Positions 8,254-15,801 of a stretch of DNA of 15,801 nucleotides are shown in pieces. The notes beneath the pieces are model-generated. The model saw only the letters and a program-made list of their open reading frames with translations, did no database searches and was not told the DNA's origin. Position 1 is the first letter of the stretch. Each line of letters opens with the position of its first letter. The stretch is from Saccoglossus kowalevskii (taxonomy: Eukaryota > Hemichordata > Enteropneusta > Harrimaniidae). Where the stretch lies: the NCBI RefSeq assembly GCF_000003605.2, contig NW_003110863.1:1-15801 (forward strand), in the 5' to 3' direction. Position numbers and translations under genes: made by a program.

Positions 8254-9039
8254 CAGCTTTCATACCCCCCACAACAGAAACAAGTTGTGAGAGAATGTTA
8301 ATATGCATCTTTCATACCCCCCACAACTGAAACAAGTTGTTAGAGAATGTAACATTGCAAGCTTTCATACCCCCCACAACTGAAAAAAGTTGTGAGTGAA
8401 TGTTAACATTGCAGCTTTCTAGCCCCCACAACTGAAATAAGTTGTGAGTGAATGTTAACATGGCAGCTTTCATAGCCCCCACAACTGAAACAAGTTGTGA
8501 TTGAATGTTAACATTGCAGCTTTCATAGCCCCCACAACTGAAACAAGTTGTGAGTGAATGTTAACATTGCAGCTTTCATAGCCCCCACACCTGAAACAAG
8601 TTGTGAGTGAATGTTAACATTGCAGCTTTCATAGCCCCACATCTGAAAAAAGTTGAGAGAATGTTAACATTGCAGCTTATGTAACCCCCACAACTGAAAC
8701 GAGTTGTTAGTGAATATTAACATTGTAGCTTTTGTAACCCCCCCAACTGAAACAAATGTTGGTGAATGTTAACATTGCAACTTTCATAGCCCCCAAAACT
8801 AAAACAAATTGTGAGTGAATGTTAAAATTGCAGCATTTCTTAACCCTCAAACTGAAACAAGTTGTGAGTGAATGTTAACATTGCAACTTTCATATCCCCC
8901 AAATCTGAAACAAGTTGTGAGAGAGTGTTAAAAATGCAGCTTTCATAGCCCCCCCCCCTGAAACAAGTTGTGAAGGGAATGTAACATGCAGCTTTCATAG
9001 CCCCCACACTGAACAAGTTGTGAGTGAATGTTAACATTG
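8254..9039. repeat. Diverged island of old monomers
   Basis: Two stretches (8254-8407 and 8623-8998) are much more divergent than the rest. Examples are ACAACAGAAAC, GAGAGAATG, ATATGCATC, TTGTTAG, CAGCTTATGTAACC, GAATATTAAC, CAAATGTTGG, CAGCATTTCTTAACC, AAATCTG, GAGAGTGTTAAAAATG, and a run of ten C at 8949-8958. The monomer is still traceable throughout. Near-consensus units at 8408-8622 separate the two parts. Substitutions dominate, unlike the deletion cluster at 5402-5709, so these look like genuinely older units that escaped homogenisation. Confidence 0.88.
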
Positions 9040-9198
9040 CAGCTTTCATAGCCCCCACAACTGAAACAAGTTGTGAGTGAATGTTAACAATGCAGCTTTC
9101 ATAGCCCCCACAACTGAAACAAGTTGTGAGTGAATGTTAACATTGCAGCTTTCATAGCCCCCACAACTGAAACAAGTTGTGAGTGAATGTTAACATTG

Positions 9199-9726
9199 CA
9201 GCTTTCATACCCCCACACCTGAAACAAGTTGTGAGTGAATGTTAACATTGCAGCTTTCATAGCCCCCACACCTGAAACAAGTTGTGAGTGAATGTTAACA
9301 TTGCAGCGTTCATAGCCCCCACACCTGAAACAAGTTGTGAGTGAATGTTAACATTGCAGCTTTCGTAGCCCCCACACCTGAAACAAGTTGTGAGTGAATG
9401 TTAACATTGCAGCTTTCATAGCCCCACAACTGAAACAAGTTGTGAGTGAATGTTAATATTGCAGCTTTCATAGCCCCCACAACTGAAACAAGTTGTGAGT
9501 GAATGTTAACATTGCAGCTTTCGTAGCCCCCACAACTGAAACAAGTTGTGAGTGAACTATTAACATTTCAGCTTTCGTAGCCCCCACACCTGAAACAAGT
9601 TATGAGTGAATGTTAACATTGCAGCTTTCATAGCCCTCACAACTGAATCAAGTTGTGAGTGAATGTTAACATTGCAGCTTTCATAGCCTCACACCTGAAA
9701 CAAGTTGTGAGTGAATTTTAACATGG
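9199..9726. repeat. Barcoded block, copy 3
   Basis: Ten units from the CATACCCCC 52-mer (9199) through CAGCGTTC (9304), the four-C unit (9410), the unit ending GAACTATTAACATTTC (9515), its CGT follower (9569), the GAATCAAG unit (9622), and the TTTTAACATGG 52-mer (9675). Three plain units before it (9040, 9093, 9146) match 900-1058 ahead of copy 1. ACTATTAAC is an extra change not present in copy 2. Confidence 0.9.
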
Positions 9727-10043
9727 CAGCTTTCGTAGCCCCCACAACTGAAACAAGTTGTGAGTGAATGTTAACATTGCAGCTTCATAGCCCCCACACT
9801 GAAACAAGTTGTGAGTGAATGTTAACATTGCAGCTTTCGTAGCCCCCACACTGAAACAAGTTGTGAGTGAATGTTAACATTGCAGCTTTCATAGCCCCCA
9901 CAACTAAAACAAGTTGTGAGTGAATGTTAACATTGCAGCTTTCATAGCCCCCCACAACTGAAACAAGTTGTGAGTGAATGTTAACATTGCAGCTTTCGTA
10001 GCCCCCACAACTGAAACAAGTTGTGAGTGAACTATTAACATTT
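9727..10043. repeat. Spacer units between barcoded copies 3 and 4
   Basis: Six units, two of them shortened in the hairpin arm (CACACTG near 9796 and 9848), one with CAGCTTCATAG (9780) and one with AACTAAAAC (9883). The last unit (9990) ends GAACTATTAACATTTC exactly as at 9515, so copies 3 and 4 form a nine-unit repeat of about 475 bp. Confidence 0.85.
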
Positions 10044-10201
10044 CAGCTTTCGTAGCCCCCAAACCTGAAACAAGTTGTGAGTGAATGTTAACATTGCAGC
10101 TTTCATAGCCCACACAACTGAATCAAGTTGTGAGTGAATGTTAACATTGCAGCTTTCATAGCCTCACACCTGAAACAAGTTGTGAGTGAATTTTAACATG
10201 G
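10044..10201. repeat. Barcoded block, copy 4
   Basis: Three core units: CGT with CCAAACCTG (10044), CCCACAC with GAATCAAG (10097), and the CCTCACACC 52-mer ending TTTTAACATGG (10150). It shares CCCACACAACTG with copy 5 rather than the CCCTCACAACTG of copies 1-3. Confidence 0.9.
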
Positions 10202-10994
10202 CAGCTTTCGTAGCCCCCACACCTGAAACAAGTTGTGAGTGAATGTTAACATTGCAGCTTTCATAGCCCCACAACTGAAACAAGTTGTGAGTGAATGTTA
10301 ACATGGCAGCTTTCATAGCCCCCACAACTGAAACAAGTTGTGAGTGAATGTTAACATTGCAGCTTTCATAGCCCCCACAACTGAAACAAGTTGTGAGTGA
10401 ATGTTAACAATGCAGCTTTCATACCCCCACAACTGAAACAAGTTGTGAGTGAATGTTAACATGGCAGCTTTCATAGCCCCCACAACTGAAACAAGTTGTG
10501 AGTGAATGTTAACAATGCAGCTTTCATAGCCCCCACACCTGAAACAAGTTGTGAGTGAATGTTAACATTGCAGCTTTCATAGCCCCCACAACTGAAACAA
10601 GTTGTGAGTGAATGTTAACATTGCAACTTTCATAGCCCCCACACCTGAAACAAGTTGTGAGTGAATGTTAACATTGCAGCTTTCGTAGCCCCCACACCTG
10701 AAACAAGTTGTGAGTGAATGTTAACATTGCAGTTTTCATAGCCCCCACAACTGAAACAAGTTGTGAGTGAATGTTAACATGGCAGCTTTCATAGCCCCCA
10801 CACCTGAAACAAGTTGTGAGTGAAAGTTAACATTGCAGCTTTCATAGCCCCCACACCTGAAACAAGTTGTGAGTGAATGTTAACATGGAAGCTTTCATAG
10901 CCCCCACACCTGAAACAAGTTGTGAGTGAATGTTAACATGGCAGCTTTCATAGCCCCCACACCTGAAACAAGTTGTGAGTGAATGTTAACATGG
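10202..10994. repeat. Ordinary array, CATGG-rich
   Basis: About 15 units. CATACCCCC occurs near 10413, CAACTTTC at 10624, CAGTTTTC at 10730, GAAAGTTAAC near 10823 and GGAAGC near 10887. Three consecutive CATGG ends precede 10995. No gene or other feature is seen. Confidence 0.85.
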
Positions 10995-11259
10995 CAGCTT
11001 TCATAGCCCCCACAACTGAAACAAGTTGTGAGTGAATGTTAACATTGCAGCTTTCATAGCCCCCACAACTGAAACAAGTTGTGAGTGAATGTTAACATGG
11101 CAGCTTTCATAGCCCCCACAACTGAAACAAGTTGTGAGTGAATGTTAACATTGCAGCTTTCATAGCCCCCACAACTGAAACAAGTTGTGAGTGAATGTTA
11201 ACATGGCAGCTTTCATAGCCCCCACAACTGAAACAAGTTGTGAGTGAATGTTAACATTG
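10995..11259. repeat. Alternating dimer CATTG/CATGG
   Basis: Units 10995, 11048, 11101, 11154 and 11207 alternate CATTG and CATGG ends and are otherwise the same (CAT, CACAACT). The result is a clean 106-bp higher-order period over five units. Confidence 0.85.
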
Positions 11260-11736
11260 CAGCTTTCATAGCCCCCACAACTGCAACAAGTTGTGAGTGA
11301 ATGTTAACATTGCAGCTATCGTAGCCCCCACAACTGAAACAAGTTGTGAGTGAATGTTAACATTGCAGCTTTCATAGCCCCCACACCTGAAACAAGTTGT
11401 GAGTGAATGTTAGCATTGCAGCTTTCATAGCCCCCACAACTGAAACAAGTTGTGAGTGAATGTTAACATGGCAGCTTTCATAGCCCCCACAACTGAAACA
11501 AGTTGTGAGTGAATGTTAACATGGCAGCTTTCATAGCCCCCACAACTGAAACAAGTTGTGAGTGAACGTTAACATTGCAGCTTTCATAGCCCCCACAACT
11601 GAAACAAGTTGTGAGTGAATGTTAACATTGCAGCTTTCATAGCCCCCACAACTGCAACAAGTTGTGAGTGAATGTTAACATTGCAGCTATCGTAGCCCCC
11701 ACAACTGAAACAAGTTGTGAGTGAATGTTAACATTG
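11260..11736. repeat. ACTGCAAC/CTATCG pair repeated seven units apart
   Basis: Unit pairs 11260+11313 and 11631+11684 are the same (ACTGCAAC then CTATCG), 371 bp apart. Units between include GTTAGC (11366), two CATGG ends and GAACGTT (11525). The ACTGCAAC variant is shared with 3918-5189, which links these two parts of the array. Confidence 0.8.
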
Positions 11737-12265
11737 CAGCTTTCATAGCCCCCACAACTGAAACAAGTTGTGAGTGAATGTTAACAATGCAGCTTTCGTA
11801 GCCCCCACACCTGAAACAAGTTGTGAGTGAATGTTAACATGGCAGCTTTCATGCCCCCACACCTGAAACAAGTTGTGAGTGAATGTTAACAATGCAGCTT
11901 TCGTAGCCCCCACACCTGAAACAAGTTGTGAGTGAATGTTAACATTGCAGCTTTCATAGCCCCCACACCTGAAACAAGTTGTGAGTGAATGTTAACATTG
12001 CAGCTATCTTAGCCCCCACACCTGAAACAAGTTGTGAGTGAATGTTAACATTGCAGCTTTCATAGCCCCCACACCTGAAACAAGTTGTGAGTGAATGTTA
12101 ACATTGCAGCTTTCATAGCCCCCACAACTGAAACAAGTTGTGAGTGAATGTTAACATTGCAGCTTTCGTAGCCCCCACAACTGAAACAAGTTGTGAGTGA
12201 ATGTTAACATTGCAGCTTTCATAGCCCCCACAACTGAAACAAGTTGTGAGTGAATGTTAACATTG
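11737..12265. repeat. Ordinary array
   Basis: Ten units, with alternating CAATG, CATGG and CATTG ends at 11737-11941. CATGCCCCC lies near 11850 and CTATCTTAG near 12003. No gene or other feature is seen. Confidence 0.85.
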
Positions 12266-12637
12266 CAGCTTTCATACCCCCACACCTGAAACAAGTTGTG
12301 AGTGAATGTTAACATTGCAGCTTTCATAGCTCCCACACCTGCAACAAGTTGTGAGTGAATGTTAACATTGCAGCTTTCGTAGCCCCCACACCTGAAACAA
12401 GTTGTGAGTGAATGTTAACATTGCAGCTTTCATAGCCCCCACAACTGAAACAAGGTTGTGAGTGAACTATTAACATTTCAGCTTTCGTAGCCCCCACAAC
12501 TGAAACAAGTTGTGAGTGAATGTTAACATTGCAGCTTTCATAGCCCACACAACTGAAACAAGTTGTGAGTGAATGTTAACATTGCAGCTTTCATAGCCCC
12601 CACAACTGAAACAAGTTGTGAGTGAATTTTAACATGG
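12266..12637. repeat. Barcoded block, copy 5 (eroded)
   Basis: It starts with a CATACCCCC 52-mer (12266) and continues with an AGCTCCC and CTGCAAC unit (12318), then a CGT/CACACCT unit. Next comes a unit with an extra G and the GAACTATTAACATTTC end (12424), a CGT unit (12479), a CCCACAC unit with consensus GAAAC (12532), and a unit ending TTTTAACATGG (12585). GAATCAAG and CCTCACACC are absent. Either this copy predates those changes, or part of it was converted back to consensus. Confidence 0.82.
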
Positions 12638-12849
12638 CAGCTTTCGTAGCCCCCACAACTGAAACAAGTTGTGAGTGAATGTTAACATTGCAGCTTTCAT
12701 AGCCCCCACAACTGAAACAAGTTGTGAGTGAATGTTAACATGGCAGCTTTCATAGCCCCCACAACTGAAACAAGTTGTGAGTGAATGTTAACATTGCAGC
12801 TTTCATAGCCCCCACACCTGAAACAAGTTGTGAGTGAATGTTAATATTG
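12638..12849. repeat. Ordinary array
   Basis: Four units between the eroded block and the heptamers. The last ends AATATTG, as does the unit before the heptamer at 1694. No gene or other feature is seen. Confidence 0.85.
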
Positions 12850-13592
12850 CAGCTTTCGTAGCCCCCACAACTGAAACAAGTTGTGAGTGAATGTTAACAT
12901 TGCAGCTTTCGTAGCCCCCACAACTAAAACAAGTTGTGAGTGAATGTTAACATTGCAGCTTTCATAGCCCCCACAACTGAAACAAGTTGTGAGTGAATGT
13001 TAACAATGCAACTTTCGTAGCCCCCACAACTGAAACAAGTTGTGAGTGAATGTTAACATTGCAGCTTTCGTAGCCCCCACACCTGAAACAAGTTGTGAGT
13101 GAATGTTAACATTGCAGCTTTCGTAGCCCCCCACAACTGAAACAAGTTATGAGTGAATGTTAACATTGCAGCTTTCATAGCCCCCACAACTGAAACAAGT
13201 TGTGAGTGAATGTTAACATTGCAGCTTTCGTAGCCCCCACAACTGAAACAAGTTGTGAGTGAATGTTAACATTGCAGCTTTCGTAGCCCCCACAACTAAA
13301 ACAAGTTGTGAGTGAATGTTAACATTGCAGCTTTCATAGCCCCCACAACTGAAACAAGTTGTGAGTGAATGTTAACAATGCAGCTTTCGTAGCCCCCACA
13401 ACTGAAACAAGTTGTGAGTGAATGTTAACATTGCAGCTTTCGTAGCCCCCACACCTGAAACAAGTTGTGAGTGAATGTTAACATTGCAGCTTTCGTTGCC
13501 CCCACAACTGAAACAAGTTGTGAGTGAATGTTAACATTGCAGCTTTCGTAGCCCCCACAACTGAAACAAGTTGTGAGTGAATGTTAACATTG
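12850..13592. repeat. Two tandem heptamers (copies 2 and 3)
   Basis: Units 12850-13221 and 13222-13592 share the order CGT, CGT with AACTAAAAC, CAT ending CAATG, CGT, CGT with CACACCT, CGT, then CAT or CGT. The offset is 372 bp, because one unit (13115) has an extra C. I count about five differences, among them CAACTTTC at 13009 and CGTTGCC at 13487. Both resemble 1694-2064, but the CAATG end is shared only by these two. Confidence 0.87.
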
Positions 13593-14120
13593 CAGCTTTC
13601 ATAGCCCCCACAACTGAAACAAGTTGTGAGTGAATGTTAACATTGCAGCTTTCATAGCCCTCACAACTGAAACAAGTTGTGAGTGAATGTTAACATGGCA
13701 GCTTTCATAGCCCCACACCTGAAACAAGTTGTGAGTGAATGTTAACATTGCAGCTTTCATAGCCCCCACAACTGAAACGAGTTGTGAGTGAATGTTAACA
13801 TGGCAGCTTTCATAGCCCCACAACTGAAACAAGTTGTGAGTGAATGTTAACATTGCAGCTTTCGTAGCCCCCACAACTGAAACAAGTTGTGAGTGAATGT
13901 TAACGTTGCAGCTTTCGTAGCCCCCACAACTGAAACAAGTTGTGAGTGAATGTTAACATTGCAGCTTTCATAGCCCCCACAACTGAAACAAGTTGTGAGT
14001 GAATGTTAACATTGCAGCTATCATAGCCCCCACAACTGAAACAAGTTGTGAGTGAATGTTAACATGGCAGCTTTCATAGCCCCCACACCTGAAACAAGTT
14101 GTGAGTGAATGTTAACATTG
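13593..14120. repeat. Ordinary array with some four-C units
   Basis: Ten units. Single-C losses lie near 13712 and 13815, GAAACGAG near 13776, TTAACGTTG near 13903, and CAGCTATCATAG at 14016. Minus-strand frames are open longer here (13599-13874) because the two C deletions shift frame past the periodic stop. Confidence 0.85.
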
Positions 14121-14544
14121 CAGCTTTAGTAGCCCCCACACCTGAAACACGTTGTGAGTGAATGTTAACATTGCAGTTTTCGTAGCCCCCACACCTGAAA
14201 CAAGTTGTGAGTGAATGTTAACATTGCAGCTTTCATAGCCCCCACACCTGAAACAAGTTGTGAGTGAATGTTAACAATGCAGCTTTCGTAGCCCCCACAC
14301 CTGAAACAAGTTGTGAGTGAATGTTAACATTGCAGCTTTCGTAGCCCCCACACCTGAAACAAGTTGTGAGTGAATGTTAACATTGCAGCTTTCGTAGCCC
14401 CCACAACTGAAACAAGTTGTGAGTGAATGTTAACAATGCAGCTTCCATAGCCCCCACAACTGAAACAAGTTGTGAGTGAATGTTAACAATGCAGCTTTCA
14501 TAGCCCCCACAACTGAAACAAGTTGTGAGTGAATGTTAACATTG
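14121..14544. repeat. 424-bp segment, duplicate of 14757-15180
   Basis: Eight units start with CAGCTTTAG plus GAAACACG (14121) and CAGTTTTC (14174), followed by a fixed order of CAT/CGT, CACACCT/CACAACT and CAATG ends. The same eight units lie exactly 636 bp (12 monomers) downstream. I see one difference, CAGCTTCC at 14439 against CAGCTTTC at 15075. This is the most recent large duplication in the window. Confidence 0.94.
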
Positions 14545-14756
14545 CAGCTTTCATAGCCCCCACAACCGAAACAAGTTGTGAGTGAATGTTAATATTGTAG
14601 CTTTCGTAGCCCCCACAACTGAAACAAGTTGTGAGTGAATGTTAACATTGCAGCTTTCGTAGCCCCCACAACTGAAACAAGTTGTGAGTGAATGTTAACA
14701 TTACAGCTTTCATAGCCCCCACAACTGAAACAAGTTGTGAGTGAATGTTAACATTG
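14545..14756. repeat. Four units between the 424-bp duplicates
   Basis: These units complete the 12-monomer period. Variants are CAACCGAAAC and AATATTG (14545), TAGCTTTC (14598) and CATTACAG (end of 14651). They are not repeated after the second copy. Confidence 0.88.
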
Positions 14757-15180
14757 CAGCTTTAGTAGCCCCCACACCTGAAACACGTTGTGAGTGAATG
14801 TTAACATTGCAGTTTTCGTAGCCCCCACACCTGAAACAAGTTGTGAGTGAATGTTAACATTGCAGCTTTCATAGCCCCCACACCTGAAACAAGTTGTGAG
14901 TGAATGTTAACAATGCAGCTTTCGTAGCCCCCACACCTGAAACAAGTTGTGAGTGAATGTTAACATTGCAGCTTTCGTAGCCCCCACACCTGAAACAAGT
15001 TGTGAGTGAATGTTAACATTGCAGCTTTCGTAGCCCCCACAACTGAAACAAGTTGTGAGTGAATGTTAACAATGCAGCTTTCATAGCCCCCACAACTGAA
15101 ACAAGTTGTGAGTGAATGTTAACAATGCAGCTTTCATAGCCCCCACAACTGAAACAAGTTGTGAGTGAATGTTAACATTG
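14757..15180. repeat. 424-bp segment, duplicate of 14121-14544
   Basis: The second copy of the CAGCTTTAG/GAAACACG and CAGTTTTC barcode. It carries the consensus CAGCTTTC at 15075. Similarity stops at 15181, where the next unit has only four C and a CAATG end. Confidence 0.94.
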
Positions 15181-15801
15181 CAGCTTTCATAGCCCCACAA
15201 CTGAAACAAGTTGTGAGTGAATGTTAACAATGCAGCTTTCATAGCCCCCACAACTGAAACAAGTTGTGAGTGAATGTTAACATGGCAGCTTTCGTAGCCC
15301 CCACACCTGAAACAAGTTGTGAGTGAATGTTAACATTGCAGCTTTCATAGCCCCCACAACTGAAACAAGTTGTGAGTGAATGTTAACATTGCAGCTTTCG
15401 TAGCCCCCACACCTGAAACAAGTTGTGAGAAAATGTTAACATTGCAGCTTTCGTAGCCCCCACAACTGAAACAAGTTGTGAGTGAATGTTAACATTGCAG
15501 CTTTCGTAGCCCCCACACCTGAAACAAGTTGTGAGAAAATGTTAACATTGTAGCTTTCGTAGCCCCCACACCTGAAACAAGTTGTGAGTGAATGTTAACA
15601 TTGCAGCTATCATAGCCCCCACAACTGAAACAAGTTGTGAGTGAATGTTAACAATGCAGCTTTCGTAGCCCCCACACCTGAAACAAGTTGTGAGTGAATG
15701 TTAACATTGCAGCTATCATAGCCCCCACAACTGAAAGAAGTTGTGAGTGAATGTTAACATTGCAGCTTTCGTAGCCCCCACACCTGAAACAAGTTGTGAG
15801 G
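15181..15801. repeat. Right end with dimeric pattern
   Basis: From 15286 units tend to alternate CACACCT and CACAACT. GAGAAAATG recurs at 15427 and 15533, and CAGCTATCATAG at 15604 and 15710, both exactly 106 bp apart. CAGCTATCATAG itself holds a 5-bp inverted repeat (GCTAT and ATAGC). The final unit at 15763 is cut after 39 bp, and its last base is G where T is expected. Confidence 0.87.

Larger units (their letters stand above)
1..15801. repeat. 53-bp satellite array, about 298 head-to-tail monomers
   Basis: The whole window is a direct tandem array. CAGC recurs every 53 bases, for example at 3, 56, 1164, 4024, 9622, 13222 and 15763. Unit-start register drifts only by small indels, giving 298 complete units plus 39 bp and a net loss of 34 bp. 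Of that loss, 10 bp fall in 5402-5709 and 9 bp between 8095 and 9039. No unit is inverted and no foreign sequence interrupts the array. Most units differ from the consensus at only a few positions, mainly at three recurrent variable sites. This is the organisation of eukaryotic satellite DNA kept alike by unequal exchange and conversion. I do not recognise the family by name and cannot place it in a species or chromosome region. Confidence 0.98.

Noticed and set aside
8254-9039. Insertion of a transposon or unrelated DNA in the diverged stretch
   Set aside because: The monomer can be followed through the whole stretch with near-normal spacing, so it is decayed satellite rather than an insert.
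1-15801. CRISPR array
   Set aside because: The whole 53-bp unit is conserved. There are no unique spacers between short repeats, no leader and no cas genes.
1-15801. CENP-B box in the TTTCGTAG region
   Set aside because: Only the TTCG start agrees. The required A and CGGG parts of the box are replaced by C-rich sequence.
1-15801. G-quadruplex potential on the minus strand
   Set aside because: Each unit has a single G5 run 53 bp from the next. The ten-C run at 8949-8958 is also isolated, so four close runs never occur.
1-15801. Hammerhead ribozyme of the kind found in some satellites
   Set aside because: No CUGANGA core is present on either strand. CTGAAAC only resembles part of it.
1-15801. 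Origin iterons or a bacterial repeat region
   Set aside because: There is no replication gene or DnaA-box cluster, and about 298 copies is far beyond iteron arrays. The layout fits a eukaryotic satellite.
1-15801. Telomere repeats or a subtelomeric mark
   Set aside because: No TTAGGG-like or TTTAGGG-like tandem is present on either strand.

Overview
The window holds one thing: a tandem satellite (minisatellite-class) array with a 53-bp monomer, running edge to edge in a single orientation. Following the register of the CAGC that opens each unit, from base 3 to base 15763, accounts for 298 complete monomers with a net loss of 34 bp, followed by a partial unit of 39 bp. I find no protein-coding gene, RNA gene, transposon, promoter, terminator or CRISPR array. 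The monomer is about 41% G+C. A kilobase-scale, head-to-tail, highly homogenised array with internal higher-order duplications points to eukaryotic heterochromatin, for example centromeric, pericentromeric, subtelomeric or a large interstitial satellite. The species cannot be named from the sequence. The only CpG of the monomer varies as CG, CA or TG, the signature of methyl-CpG decay, which suits a CpG-methylating genome such as a vertebrate or plant.

Each monomer has four recognisable parts: a CAGCTTTC start, a C5 run, an imperfectly conserved 7-bp inverted repeat (CACAACT and AGTTGTG around GAAACA), and a 12-bp perfect palindrome AATGTTAACATT centred on GTTAAC. Most variation sits at a few two- or three-state sites: CGT/CAT after CAGCTTT, CACAACT/CACACCT in the left arm, and CATTG/CATGG/CAATG at the unit end. 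Rare private variants act as barcodes.

Layout: 1-690 ordinary units; 691-899 units short by one A; 900-1268 first copy of a barcoded block; 1428-1693 a dimeric pattern; 1694-2064 first copy of a heptamer; 2489-2752 an indel-rich stretch; 3918-4235 and 4872-5189 a pair 18 units apart; 5402-5709 the densest deletion cluster; 5763-6238 second copy of the barcoded block; 6504-7033 tandem pentamers; 7193-7616 a CAGGTTTC variant group; 8254-9039 a substitution-rich old island; 9199-9726, 10044-10201 and 12266-12637 further copies of the barcoded block; 10995-11259 another dimer; 12850-13592 two more heptamers; 14121-14544 and 14757-15180 a near-identical 424-bp pair; 15286-15801 dimeric pattern to the end.

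The interest lies in how the array grew. Nested barcodes order several amplification events, a diverged island suggests an old core or former edge, and two indel-only clusters look like possible assembly artefacts. Open reading frames on the minus strand are a by-product of the 53-bp period and are not annotated as genes.
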